The translations under genes and the position numbers were made by a program. Positions 8,994 through 18,186 of a stretch of DNA of 64,000 nt are shown here, one piece after another. Below the pieces are notes generated by a model. It was not told the origin of the DNA, made no database searches, and saw only the letters and a program-made list of their open reading frames with translations. The stretch is from Verrucomicrobiia bacterium (GTDB lineage Bacteria; Verrucomicrobiota; Verrucomicrobiia; Limisphaerales; JAEYXS01): assembly GCA_036405135.1 (NCBI GenBank), contig DASWYF010000049.1, positions 62,001 through 126,000 of the forward strand, written 5' to 3'. Each line of letters begins with the position of its first letter. Position 1 is the stretch's first letter.

Positions 8994-10592
8994 TTAAGCT
9001 GATGAACTTGACCGCCATACAGAAAGCAAAGGGCCAAACTCGATGGATTTAGCTTCATACTCATATTTGAGCATTTCCCGAAGGTTGGAACGTTCGATTT
9101 CATCGAAACTCCACGTCATAATTTTCCTGCCCATGATTTCGACTTCTTTGCCCTCAATACTTTCGTATCCATTATTTTGCCGCGACCAGCTCTTCCCGGC
9201 AGCCTGGGCTTCAATATCTTTGATCAAAACAAGTGCGCTAGCCGATTCGTGACCACCAAGTTCTGGCGGCAATTTAGTTCCTTGGATGAGGATGTCGACG
9301 CTATGTCTATTGCCTATGATAGCCAAGAAGGCCGCTGAATATTGGCGGTTTATGGGGATGTGGTCTGAAAGCCCTGCGCTTAATTTGATCAAGCCGACGT
9401 TAGGGTCGATGAGATACAAAAGGAAAGCGGCTGTAGCGGAATGACAGGCGAAGTCTGCTGCCAATACCTTCCGGAGCAGAGGAATAAGGTCTGATGGGTG
9501 TCTGTCAGGAGCGCATTTTTCTAAAAGATTCTTGGTGAGGCTTACGATCAAACTTAAACGGCTATACTCCTGCGGGGGCAAATGCTTGGAAGTCCATCGC
9601 GTGAATGTATCTTTTAGACTCAAGCTGGAATGTGTTTTGATGTTTTCCATCAAGATGTCCACCACTTCCGGGCCTTGCCATCCGTTAAGAATCGTCAAAG
9701 CCGTATGGTTTAAATTGCTTGCGGGCTTTTGACGCAAGCAGGTGAGCACATCATGGAAAATGATCTGTTTGTCGAATGCTCCCAGAGAAGCCAAAGCGAT
9801 ATCTCCATCCTTAACAGCTTTGTTGTTAACTGTTGCCCTAAGCTGAGCCAGCCGCGAAGTGCGTTGAGCCTCTGACTTTTCGGTAAGTTTCTCGACCTGA
9901 AGCCCGCCTTGTTTGCATTGGTTTGCTGCTTCCTGCCAATCGGCGATAGAGACGAAAAGTAGCGATCTTGCTGCGCAGGGCAAGGCATCAAGTTTTTCCA
10001 GTAGAGCTTCGAAAGCTGCTGCTAGGCTTCGACCGGTATCAGTTAATCGAAACCGATGTTGGTCTTGTATCAAGTTGATGCTGCGTAGCATTTTCAGATC
10101 AAACATCCAGGCATCATCGAGCTTTTTGTGCGGTATCAGTTTCTGCTCAAACCAACTGAGTGAAGGACTCGATTTGAGATAGTTTCTGTAAAAATACGGG
10201 TCGATTTCTAAGGCTGTGCCATCATCGGCAAAATCTACATCGATCTCTGTCTTGTCCTCGTGCGTGAAACAGCATCCCCGGCCGTGAAAGTAATAACGCC
10301 AGCCGTTTTCGCCGGGAACGTCTCCGCTTTGCGGCATGTCCTGAGGGTGTCCGACAGCTCCCATGGTGCCCAGTTCGGCTCCTTGGGCGTGAAGACGCGA
10401 CTCCACTATATGACCAACCCAAAGCTGTCTCCTTTCATGCGCAAGAATGGAAACTAGCAGATAGATTTCCTCGGCTATCATCCCCGATTCGATAGGTGAT
10501 TTGATCGCTTCCTCCAATTCAGCTTCGGTAATATCTCCTGATTCCAAGCGGCGTACAACCGCTTCAATGTTGGAGATAGTATCCTTGCTCAT
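8994..10592 (-). CDS. protein of unknown function: DUF6896-like segment plus helical HEAT-like region
   Basis: 532 residues, no signal peptide or membrane helix. Residues about 94-140 contain WRYYFHGRGCCF, EIDVDFADDG and EIDPYFYRNYL, resembling the HGxGC / DxDF pattern of DUF6896-type domains; this match is from memory and tentative. From about 230 to 530 the sequence is leucine/alanine-rich helices in HEAT-like repetition. Several lines of the gene counted by hand give about 45% GC, clearly below its neighbours, and it separates two groups of secreted-protein genes, so acquisition by transfer is possible. It could be an immunity or scaffold protein, but nothing in the sequence proves that. 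Confidence 0.75.
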   Translation of the reverse strand: MSKDTISNIEAVVRRLESGDITEAELEEAIKSPIESGMIAEEIYLLVSILAHERRQLWVGHIVESRLHAQGAELGTMGAVGHPQDMPQSGDVPGENGWRYYFHGRGCCFTHEDKTEIDVDFADDGTALEIDPYFYRNYLKSSPSLSWFEQKLIPHKKLDDAWMFDLKMLRSINLIQDQHRFRLTDTGRSLAAAFEALLEKLDALPCAARSLLFVSIADWQEAANQCKQGGLQVEKLTEKSEAQRTSRLAQLRATVNNKAVKDGDIALASLGAFDKQIIFHDVLTCLRQKPASNLNHTALTILNGWQGPEVVDILMENIKTHSSLSLKDTFTRWTSKHLPPQEYSRLSLIVSLTKNLLEKCAPDRHPSDLIPLLRKVLAADFACHSATAAFLLYLIDPNVGLIKLSAGLSDHIPINRQYSAAFLAIIGNRHSVDILIQGTKLPPELGGHESASALVLIKDIEAQAAGKSWSRQNNGYESIEGKEVEIMGRKIMTWSFDEIERSNLREMLKYEYEAKSIEFGPLLSVWRSSSSA

Positions 10593-10614
10593 TCGAAGAA
10601 AGATTTTTACTGCA

Positions 10615-11880
10615 TCACACCGGCAAATTGCTCTTCACAACTCCCATCGTGATGCGTTGGCGTTCTTCCACGAACTTCGCCGCTTTCGCCACTTTTTCTT
10701 TCGCACCTTTGGGATCTTTCACGAGGCTGAGGACGGTGTCGGTGAGCTTGGCGACTTCGTCGGGTTTATCCATGTCGAAGAGCCAGTCGCCGAGGCCGAT
10801 GTCGCGCCACATGAAACCTTTGGTGGTCTGTTCCTCGAAGCGGCAGACGATAGCGGGGATACCGTTGCCGATGCACATGATGGGTGAGTGCATCTCCAGG
10901 CCGAAGATGCCGGAGGATTTCAGATACGTGCTGAGGGCTTCATCCGTGAGCCAGAATTTCTCGCGCCACACGACGCGCTTCTTCACATCTTCCGGCAGCT
11001 TATCGTAGATGTCCTCTTTCGTGATGGTCATCTGCGTGGCGTCTTCCGGGCAGAGCAGGACTTTGTGATCGGTCTGTTTCACCACGGCGATGATGGCGTC
11101 GCGCAAGGGTTTCGTGTCGTGATCGCGCATCTCTTGATTGCGCGCATCGCGCTTGGCGTCTTTCGCACGACCATCTTTTACGAGCCAATAAGGCGTGTAG
11201 CGATAGCGGGCGAGGCAGCAGAGGAATTTCTTTTCTTCAAGACCGTTCGCTTTCAAGAAAGCAGCCGCTGGTTCCGGTTGTCGCAAGTCCACAGCGAACG
11301 CGCCATCCGGGCCGAATTCCATGATGGGGCAGTTGATGCCTTCAGACTTGGCCTTGGCGAGGGAGACGGTGTCGCGGAAGTAGAGGAACTTGGCCTTGCC
11401 CATGAATTCCTGCTGTTCCTTGGTGCTACCACCATACGTGATGCCGTAAACGCCGAAGGGTTTGCCGGTGCGTTTCACGGCGGCGGAGACATCCTTGTAA
11501 GCGACCATAGAGGGGCCGGAGCCGTGCAGGATGAAATCGCACCATTCGATGGCTTCTTCGAGTTCCTTGACCTTGGTGGTGCCGTCAGGATTGATGCCGC
11601 CTTTCACGAACTTCAATTTCGGAAAGCGTTTGTGCTCCATGGCGATCACTTCAGGTGTGATATCGCCGGAGGGCCAGAGGATCACTTCAGCATCGGGAAT
11701 GTATTTCTCGATGAGCGTGAGGACGCCGGGCGTGTGGGCGATGTCGCCGATGTTCACGACTTGCCAGGAGGAACGGAGGAGAATGCGAGGAGCGCGTTTC
11801 TTATCCGCAGCAAAGGAAGTGGAAGTGCTGGCGACGACGGCAGACGCCAGTGTGGAGGCCAAAAAAGTTCGGCGATTCAT
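10615..11880 (-). CDS. polysaccharide pyruvyl transferase family protein with Tat-like signal
   Basis: 421 residues. A Tat-like signal opens the protein (MNRRTFLASTLASAVVAS). The rest fits the polysaccharide pyruvyl transferase family (PF04230): WQVVNIGDIAHTPG near the start, ILHGSGPSMVAY, FLYFRDTVSLAKAKSEG, and EMHSPIMCIGNGIPAIV near the end. These match the GDxA, HG-G, RD-S and H-PI-A-GIP landmarks. Classical members add pyruvate ketals to exopolysaccharide sugars in the cytoplasm. An exported copy is odd because phosphoenolpyruvate, the donor, is not available outside. Exported members of this kind may do another reaction or act on released polysaccharide. Confidence 0.8.
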   Translation of the reverse strand: MNRRTFLASTLASAVVASTSTSFAADKKRAPRILLRSSWQVVNIGDIAHTPGVLTLIEKYIPDAEVILWPSGDITPEVIAMEHKRFPKLKFVKGGINPDGTTKVKELEEAIEWCDFILHGSGPSMVAYKDVSAAVKRTGKPFGVYGITYGGSTKEQQEFMGKAKFLYFRDTVSLAKAKSEGINCPIMEFGPDGAFAVDLRQPEPAAAFLKANGLEEKKFLCCLARYRYTPYWLVKDGRAKDAKRDARNQEMRDHDTKPLRDAIIAVVKQTDHKVLLCPEDATQMTITKEDIYDKLPEDVKKRVVWREKFWLTDEALSTYLKSSGIFGLEMHSPIMCIGNGIPAIVCRFEEQTTKGFMWRDIGLGDWLFDMDKPDEVAKLTDTVLSLVKDPKGAKEKVAKAAKFVEERQRITMGVVKSNLPV

Positions 11881-11952
11881 GGTTAAGGACTATTAGTCCA
11901 CAACCACGAGCTTTGGACAAACATTTAGCAGGTTGCACCTGCGGGCTAATAT

Positions 11953-12543
11953 TCAAGACACCTGCATTAGCCGTTCGGCCAGCAGGCGTTGGTAGGTGGC
12001 GAAGGCGGCCTGGCCGAAGCAGACGAAAGTGACTTTTTCGATGGTGCTTTCGGTGGTGTTCAGGAATTTCAGCGTTTCGTCCAAGGCGATCCGGGTGGCG
12101 TCATCGAATGGAAAACCGTAGGCGCCGGTGCTGATGCAGGGGAAGGCGATGGTCTTCACATGCAAAGTCCCGGCGACTTTCAAAGAGTTCTGATAGCAAC
12201 GGGCGAGTTTCTCCGATTCACCTCTTTTGCCATCGCGCCAGATGGGGCCCACGGTGTGGATGACCCATTTGGCGGCCAGCGCGTAGCCTTTGGTGGCTTT
12301 GGCTTCGCCTGTGGGGCAGCCGCCGAGGGTGATGCATTCCTCGTAGAGCTCGCGTCCCGCAGCGGCGTGGATGGCGCCATCGACACCGGCACCGCCCGTC
12401 AGCGAGCTGTTGGCCGCATTGACGATGGCGTCCACTTGCTGCTTTGTGATATCCCCGGAGACGATTTCAATCCTGTCTCGCATTCCGGTAGCAACGTGAA
12501 GCAGGAGGTCTGCCGGTTCAAACATGAAACCTGCCTCTCGCAA
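11953..12543 (-). CDS. macrodomain protein, O-acetyl-ADP-ribose deacetylase type
   Basis: 196 residues. The macrodomain (about 24-190) shows IEIVSGDITKQQVDAIVNAANSSL, TGGAGVDGAIHAAAG and ISTGAYGFPFDDA, the adenosine- and phosphate-binding loops of the YmdB/MacroD class. The NAANSSL Asn and GGAGVDGAIH loop needed for deacetylation are intact. The family removes ADP-ribose or acetyl groups from O-acetyl-ADP-ribose in the cytoplasm. The first 20 residues look non-conserved; ATG 12483 (MRDRIEIV) may be the true start. It faces away from the DUF4388 gene at 12592, with 48 bases between them. Confidence 0.9.
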   Translation of the reverse strand: MREAGFMFEPADLLLHVATGMRDRIEIVSGDITKQQVDAIVNAANSSLTGGAGVDGAIHAAAGRELYEECITLGGCPTGEAKATKGYALAAKWVIHTVGPIWRDGKRGESEKLARCYQNSLKVAGTLHVKTIAFPCISTGAYGFPFDDATRIALDETLKFLNTTESTIEKVTFVCFGQAAFATYQRLLAERLMQVS

Positions 12544-12591
12544 GAAAAAGATTCATGGATGTGAGGGGAATGCCGCTTGTCATTGTGAGCG

Positions 12592-13536
12592 ATGCTCACA
12601 AGATTTTTGTGCGTGGCGCTGGCATTGCACTTTTTGAACGGAGAGAACAAGGGAGCGGAGTTTCCGGTGCCCGATGGCGGCGCGCTGCTCTTGAATCTTA
12701 CGAGCGATCACGACATCACGCTGGATATCATGGCCAATGCCCAGCGATTCGCGGTGGTGACGGGATGGGGCGACCGCGCGGCCATCCGCAGCCTGAATTC
12801 GGGTGAGTTCGTGCAGGTGAACCAGGAGGAAGTGGCACAAGCGGAGTTGAAGGAAGGAGATCGCCTGCGACTGGGCAAGATACTCGTGGTGGTGGTGGTG
12901 ATCACACGTTTCAGCATGTCGGCACAAAAGCCCAGCGGAGAGACGGAGATCCACTTCGTAAGCAAGGTGCGTACGCGCGGACAGGAGGAACGCACCACAG
13001 GGCTATCCGGTACTATTGCGGAAACGCCAGTGCCGGATCTGTTACAATTCCTTTGTCGGTACGGCCGTACGGGTGTGGTACGGATCGAGAATCTGCCGGT
13101 GGTGGCGCGAATCCATATGCGGGACGGGCATGTGTGTTTCGCGAGCATTGATGCGAGTCCGTTGCCGCCGTTGCGGGCGCTTTTCCGTATCTTTCGCTGG
13201 ACAAAAGGGACGTTTGTCTTTGAGCAAGGACCGGTGAATCCGCAGCCGGATGAGATCGAGATGTCGACGGAGAATGCGATCCTCGAAGGCTTGCGAATGA
13301 TGGATGAGACGAAGGATATGGAGGCGGAGTTGCCTTCATGGAGCAGCCGGTTGCGGGTGAGTGGTGATCTTACGGGGGCGCAAGCAGGGTTGCCGCCGCA
13401 GGAGATGCAAGCACTATTGCTGGTGATGGAGCTGGGGATCGTGGGACGGGTGATCGATCAGATGCCGGATGATGATACGGCGATCGCGGCGTTGACGGCG
13501 TTGTTGCGGAAGGGGTTTGTAGTGGCGGAAGAATGA
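12592..13536 (+). CDS. FHA-like / DUF4388 (PATAN) signalling protein
   Basis: 314 residues, no signal peptide. The N-terminal part (about 14-95) looks FHA-like (FLNGENKGAEFPVPDG, LKEGDRLRLGKILV), but the usual GR and SxxH phosphothreonine residues are not visible. Residues about 138-235 match DUF4388: LSGTIAETPVPDLLQFLCR, GVVRIEN, IHMRDGHVCFASI and WTKGTFVFEQ. DUF4388 proteins are cytoplasmic adaptors linked to two-component systems and GTPase switches. The convergent gene at 13659-15254 encodes a receiver protein, which supports a signalling pair. No earlier in-frame start exists: an upstream ATG at 12559 is followed at once by a stop. Confidence 0.75.
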   Translation: MLTRFLCVALALHFLNGENKGAEFPVPDGGALLLNLTSDHDITLDIMANAQRFAVVTGWGDRAAIRSLNSGEFVQVNQEEVAQAELKEGDRLRLGKILVVVVVITRFSMSAQKPSGETEIHFVSKVRTRGQEERTTGLSGTIAETPVPDLLQFLCRYGRTGVVRIENLPVVARIHMRDGHVCFASIDASPLPPLRALFRIFRWTKGTFVFEQGPVNPQPDEIEMSTENAILEGLRMMDETKDMEAELPSWSSRLRVSGDLTGAQAGLPPQEMQALLLVMELGIVGRVIDQMPDDDTAIAALTALLRKGFVVAEE

Positions 13537-13658
13537 TAGAGTGTTTCAAGTCTCAGGTCTCATGTGTCAGGTCAGGGAACCACGGAGCGCACTGGGGGAG
13601 TTCGGAAGCATCGAACCTCGAACGCTCAACGTCCAACATCGAAAGAAGGCAGTTAACT

Positions 13659-15254
13659 TTAGGCGGCTACTGATGTGGCTGGAGTTGAGCGGCCTATCAA
13701 TCGGCTGGCGGTGGTGCCGGGGATAGGTTCCAGCTTCAAATAGTTCTGCAGTTTACGAGCGCATTGTTCCTCCACGATGACGCTGCCGGGTTCGCAGATG
13801 GGCATCAACTGCGTGGCTTTGCGCAAGGCTTCGCCCCAGACTTCGTAGTAATAACTGGCCCGACCAATGACGCCGCCGGAGAGCGTGCCGGAGGCCATGG
13901 TGACGCGGAGGTGCAGATCTGTTTTGGTCTGCATGCGCAGGAGCGGGAGGACGTGCTGGAGTTTGAGCGCGATGTCGCTGACGGCATTGGCGTGATCGGC
14001 ACGTTCGCCTTGAAGGCCGGCGACGATAACAAACTGGCCGGGATTGGTGCGGATCTTGTCCGCCTTGCTGAAACGGGCGAGCCAATCCAGCGTCATGGAA
14101 ACTTCTGTGAGGACAGTGGCGGATTGCTTGGTGGGAAGTTGCGCGGAGAGGGCTTTGAAATCAACGATTTCGACCAATAGCACTGAGGCTTCGACGGCTT
14201 CATCGACGAAGCCTTGTTCACCCTGACGGATGCGGGCGGCAGCGCTTTGGGGCAGCGCGCCGTTCATGATCTGCTCAAGGTGTTCGCGCTCCATGCGCAT
14301 CATGTCCAGCAGCGCTTTCTCCTGATCACGCAGGCGTTTCTTCTGCACGGAAGATTCGATGCGGGCTTTCAGGAGGACGGGATTGAAGGGCTTGGGGATG
14401 TAATCTTCCGCGCCGATCTCGATGCAGCGGATGGTCACCTCCATCTCGTCCAGCGCGGAGAGCATGATGACGGGGATGTGGCCAAGGGCGGGATCGTTCT
14501 TAAACTTTTCGAGGTATTCGTAGCCGTTGGAGTTCGGCATGACGACATCCATGAGGATGAGGTCGGGCTTGCGTTTGTGGGCTTGCTCAAGGCCTTCCTT
14601 GCCGTTCTCTGCCTCGATAGTGACGTAACCGTAACGCTCCAAGCGACGGCAAAGCATGTCGCGGTTCATCTCGTTATCGTCCACGATCAGGATGGTGCCT
14701 TCATCCTGTGGCGATTCGGGCGGCTCTTCCATCAGCCAACGCGTGCGATGCTTGGATTTTTCGCTTTGCAGGCAGCGGTCCACGCGGTCTTTGAGCGAGG
14801 GGCTTTCGAAGGCGTTCTGCAGATTCTTGGCCGCACCGATGATCTTTTTGAGATCGGGCACGAGGCGCATATCGCCCCGTTCTTCAGCGATCTCCTGACA
14901 AAGTTCGGTGTAACCGATGATGAGATTCAAAGGGCTGCGCATCTCGAAACGCATGGTCTCGAGGTCCACGCGACCGACCATGAGCTTCCATGGGGCGAGG
15001 CCTTCATTGATGAGCGCGAGCAACTGGCCGCCGATGAGATGGACGCGCTCGAGATCAGGCAGCAGCGCCTGCGCGGAACTGCACGAGACATCCTCCATGA
15101 GCATCTCGGTGTAGCCGAGAATCTGGTTCAACGGCGTGCGCAGGCCGTGGCGAAAGGAGTTGAGCGAGTCGGCGACGTTGAGCAACGACTCGGTGGCACC
15201 TTCGCGTGCGGGAGGTTTAAGCGTGCTGACCGGCTGGTTTGATGAGTCCGCCAT
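13659..15254 (-). CDS. receiver-domain protein with two DHp-like helices and degenerate class III cyclase domain
   Basis: 531 residues from ATG 15254; the longer frame would need a TTG. Residues 33-56 resemble a histidine kinase dimerisation helix (NSFRHGLRTPLNQILGYTEM, His36). Residues 101-118 repeat the pattern without His (FEMRSPLNLIIGYTEL). No HATPase domain follows. A complete receiver domain spans about 186-305 (DD192-193, phosphoacceptor D236 in LILMDVVMP, K288 in IPKPFNP). A coiled stretch leads to a class III nucleotidyl cyclase-like domain (about 355-525, VLLVEIVDFKALS, ASGTLSGGVIG, YYEVWGEALRKA). Both metal aspartates appear replaced (E362, Q407), so catalysis is doubtful. It is likely a cytoplasmic phospho-switch that signals by binding. 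Confidence 0.82.
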   Translation of the reverse strand: MADSSNQPVSTLKPPAREGATESLLNVADSLNSFRHGLRTPLNQILGYTEMLMEDVSCSSAQALLPDLERVHLIGGQLLALINEGLAPWKLMVGRVDLETMRFEMRSPLNLIIGYTELCQEIAEERGDMRLVPDLKKIIGAAKNLQNAFESPSLKDRVDRCLQSEKSKHRTRWLMEEPPESPQDEGTILIVDDNEMNRDMLCRRLERYGYVTIEAENGKEGLEQAHKRKPDLILMDVVMPNSNGYEYLEKFKNDPALGHIPVIMLSALDEMEVTIRCIEIGAEDYIPKPFNPVLLKARIESSVQKKRLRDQEKALLDMMRMEREHLEQIMNGALPQSAAARIRQGEQGFVDEAVEASVLLVEIVDFKALSAQLPTKQSATVLTEVSMTLDWLARFSKADKIRTNPGQFVIVAGLQGERADHANAVSDIALKLQHVLPLLRMQTKTDLHLRVTMASGTLSGGVIGRASYYYEVWGEALRKATQLMPICEPGSVIVEEQCARKLQNYLKLEPIPGTTASRLIGRSTPATSVAA

Positions 15255-15434
15255 GGTTGTTGACGGTGTGTGTGACAACAGCCTGGCGACGAGCCTGCGT
15301 GCAATATCCCCTCACGGCGACGGCGAATCCCCAAGCCGTCCGTATATAGCACGCCCTATTTCGGGATTCCTAATGATTTTTGAAGTAAGGAATCGTTTGT
15401 TGGGTTTCTGACAAATTGGCAAAAACCGGACAGC

Positions 15435-17939
15435 TTATTCGTACCTAAATTGCGCAGTGGCTTTGCAGTTCTTGTCCGCAACGACGCGCACCCAGTAGGC
15501 TTGGAGGGCGTCAGGGAACTGATGAGTCATGGTGGTCTTGGCGGGAACTTCCACGACTTGATACGTGCGCCAGAGGCCGGTGCCGGTGAGGTCCACTTCG
15601 ATGCGGACTTTCAGGGCGTCTTTCGCATCGTGTTGGAAGAGGACGGATTTTTTATCGTAGCCGGTCATGAGATAGGCGTCGGAAGGTTTATTGGCTTCTA
15701 CGCTGGTGTCTTTCCACGGGCCACCTTGGCCGCGCACTTTGCCGAATTGCCAGAGGTCATCCACGCCACCGGCCCAGAGGGCGACCTTGCCGTCGGCGGA
15801 GCGGATGATGTGCTGGGAATTCTTCGGTGCGCCATCGCTGATGCCCGTCATGATGAGCAGGCCGCGATAGCTGGTGTAGTCCTTGATGCGACGATTGTGC
15901 GTGGTGATGGGGCGGACCTTGGCGAAGCCACCGGCGTTCTCGGCGGGGAGTTCGTAGAAGGTGCCGTGGCAGTTGAAGAGATCGCGTTCAGTGCAGACTT
16001 CGCGGTCGATGCGTTCATCGCCCAGCGCGCCGGGTTGATCGAAGGCGGCGTCACCTTTCGGCAAGCGCCAGCGCGTGCCCTTGTCATCCGTGAAGATGAC
16101 GGAGGCTTCATCCACCTGGAACATGCCGTGCGGGATGGCGACGTTTTTCTTCAGCCAATCTTGGGCTTTTGTGTCATCGACTTTGTTCAGCTTGAGATCG
16201 GCGCCCATCTCGAAATAACCGGCATCGCTCGCGGTGCCGTTCTCGGTGCGGAGGGCGGCGAAGTTCAGCGTGCGGAGGTTTTCACCGCGAGCGCGGATGA
16301 CGCCGCCTGATACGGCCTTGTCTTTCACCGTGGCGATGCCGCGGAAGATCTCGCTGGCTTCGTTGCTGCGCTTGTCCTTGTTGCTGTAATTGAACATCGC
16401 GGTGGCCTTGGCGCAGTCTTTATCCACGCGCACGCGCACCCACGCGCCTTTGTCTTTCGGAGAGAATTCCAGCCAGCGATAGCCTTTGGCGGGGACTTCG
16501 ATCATGCAGAGGCCCTTCCATTCGCCACGGCCTTTGCGGTCGATCTCGAAGGTGAATGTGACGGGCTTGTCGTTATCGTGCGTGAGGTGGACGCCGCGTT
16601 GCTCGTAGCCGGAGAAGAGGTAGGCATCCGAGGCGGAGTCGGCCTTCACGGGTTCATCAAACCACACGGCACCGCGACCGAGGGCGGCACCGAAGTCATC
16701 GATCTGATCGGGTTCCACGAACCAGAGGTTGGATTGCGACTGGCCGGGACCGGCGAGTTCGCCTTTGGCTTTGCGCTTGTTCAGGAATTCGTTCTTGGCG
16801 GTGTCATCGCAGCCGAAGACGACTTTGCCGCGCCATTCGGTGAAGTCACCGATGACTTTCAGATAGTTCGAGCGCGGTTCGATGCCTTCAGAATCTTCGA
16901 AGCTGAAATCTTTCGGGAACTTCCAGAAGGTGCCGTGCATGGTCATGAGCAGTTCGCTCTCGCCGATGTCGCGGATGCGCGGCCACTCGGTGTTCCAGCC
17001 GTGCGCGCCATCGTAGCTGTGGCTGCCTTTCGGGAGGCGATAGGGATGCCACTTGCCCTTGTCCAGCATCATAAGGATGAGCGAACGGTAATCCCAGCCG
17101 ATGGCCCACACGGGGCCTTTCGCGGAACGGTCATTGCCGTAGATGCCGCCGGGGCCGGTGACTTCGGTGAATTGATTGCGGCGGACGATTTTCCAATCTT
17201 TGCCATCCCACTCGGCGAGCACGCCGGAGGGAATGGAGGGATCGACGAGCGCTTTCGGGCCGTGCTCACCGTTGTTCGCGTAGATGACGCGACCTTGGCC
17301 GGAATAAAGGCCCTTGCCGTGATAGCCGGGGAGATCGGCCTTCGGTTCCTTCGCGTCCTTCAATTGCTCATCGGCATAGAGCATCTTCACGTCGAGCGTC
17401 TTCACGTCCACTTCATAGAGGCCTTCCTCCATGGTGGCGTAATAGATTTTGTTCGCGGGATCGGTGAGGTGACGGGCGTTGCCGGTGTGGCGGCCAAACA
17501 TCGCGCTGTAAGGAATCGTGCGGACATCGCCTTTTTCACTGATCGCGTATGGCCCGATGAAGAGCTGCTCGGATTCCTTGTGGATCATGCGGTTCGCAGG
17601 TGTGCCGCCGATGCTCTCCGGGCGCACGACGAGGTTCAGGTCTTTATCGATCTCGTACAATTTGTCCGAGGAGCCTTTGGGCAAATGCGGGCCGTAGGTG
17701 ATGACCCAGAGTTTATCGGCCCAAGGAACGACGGCGCCGGTGCCGCATTCACCTTCGTCATTAAAGTAGGCGAGGTGTGGATAGATGCCGGAGATGGCGC
17801 GGGGCTTTTCGTTGGACTTGTCCTTTTCCTTGTCCGCCGCCTGCGTGGACATCGGTATGATGGGGCTAAGGCTTAATCCCATGCCCAAGATGGCGGCCGA
17901 CAAGACACCGGTGCGCTGATTGAAAAACGATGCTTTCAT
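15435..17939 (-). CDS. large secreted protein with internal duplication, family not recognised
   Basis: 834 residues from ATG 17939, with a signal peptide (AAILGMGLSLSPIIPMSTQAA); an upstream in-frame start at 17981 would place extra residues before the signal and is less likely. The N-terminal half has repeated short strands (KLWVITYGPHLP, KIYYATMEEGLYEVD, QGRVIYANNGEHG) as in a beta-propeller. A block of about 185 residues occurs twice, starting at HGTFWKFP (about 335) and HGTFYELP (about 655). Each copy ends with a strand-rich module containing SDAYL, a HD pair, EVPAK and WVRV (about 426-518 and 742-834). It is probably a periplasmic or surface beta-rich protein. No enzyme motif was found. 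Confidence 0.7.
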   Translation of the reverse strand: MKASFFNQRTGVLSAAILGMGLSLSPIIPMSTQAADKEKDKSNEKPRAISGIYPHLAYFNDEGECGTGAVVPWADKLWVITYGPHLPKGSSDKLYEIDKDLNLVVRPESIGGTPANRMIHKESEQLFIGPYAISEKGDVRTIPYSAMFGRHTGNARHLTDPANKIYYATMEEGLYEVDVKTLDVKMLYADEQLKDAKEPKADLPGYHGKGLYSGQGRVIYANNGEHGPKALVDPSIPSGVLAEWDGKDWKIVRRNQFTEVTGPGGIYGNDRSAKGPVWAIGWDYRSLILMMLDKGKWHPYRLPKGSHSYDGAHGWNTEWPRIRDIGESELLMTMHGTFWKFPKDFSFEDSEGIEPRSNYLKVIGDFTEWRGKVVFGCDDTAKNEFLNKRKAKGELAGPGQSQSNLWFVEPDQIDDFGAALGRGAVWFDEPVKADSASDAYLFSGYEQRGVHLTHDNDKPVTFTFEIDRKGRGEWKGLCMIEVPAKGYRWLEFSPKDKGAWVRVRVDKDCAKATAMFNYSNKDKRSNEASEIFRGIATVKDKAVSGGVIRARGENLRTLNFAALRTENGTASDAGYFEMGADLKLNKVDDTKAQDWLKKNVAIPHGMFQVDEASVIFTDDKGTRWRLPKGDAAFDQPGALGDERIDREVCTERDLFNCHGTFYELPAENAGGFAKVRPITTHNRRIKDYTSYRGLLIMTGISDGAPKNSQHIIRSADGKVALWAGGVDDLWQFGKVRGQGGPWKDTSVEANKPSDAYLMTGYDKKSVLFQHDAKDALKVRIEVDLTGTGLWRTYQVVEVPAKTTMTHQFPDALQAYWVRVVADKNCKATAQFRYE

Positions 17940-18186
17940 TTGCTTGGGGTAAAGAGTCCACCTGATAGGGGATTTGGACAAATGGAAAATTGTTCAATGA
18001 AGAATGCAGAAGGAAGAACGAAGAAAGGGGCAGTATTTGTTCGACTCAGTGTTTCCGTATATCTGCACATTGTATGCGGATGCTTTGAGGGAAGGTTTGG
18101 GACCGGGTGGAACCGGTCCTTACCATGCTTTAGGAGGTTCGAGCATGTGGCTTGCTTCTGGGGGCACTCTGGTCTAGTGGTGAGAC
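17940..18186. repeat. intergenic stretch with two hairpin-forming palindromes
   Basis: This divergent promoter region holds GGACCGG/CCGGTCC (18100-18119) and CATGCT/AGCATG (18124-18147). Both look like REP-type hairpins. No gene was found here. Confidence 0.5.

Noticed and set aside
16578-17876. 432-codon open frame opposite the large secreted protein
   Set aside because: It mirrors the codon pattern of the minus-strand gene, which has a signal peptide and an internal duplication; no start signal or motif.
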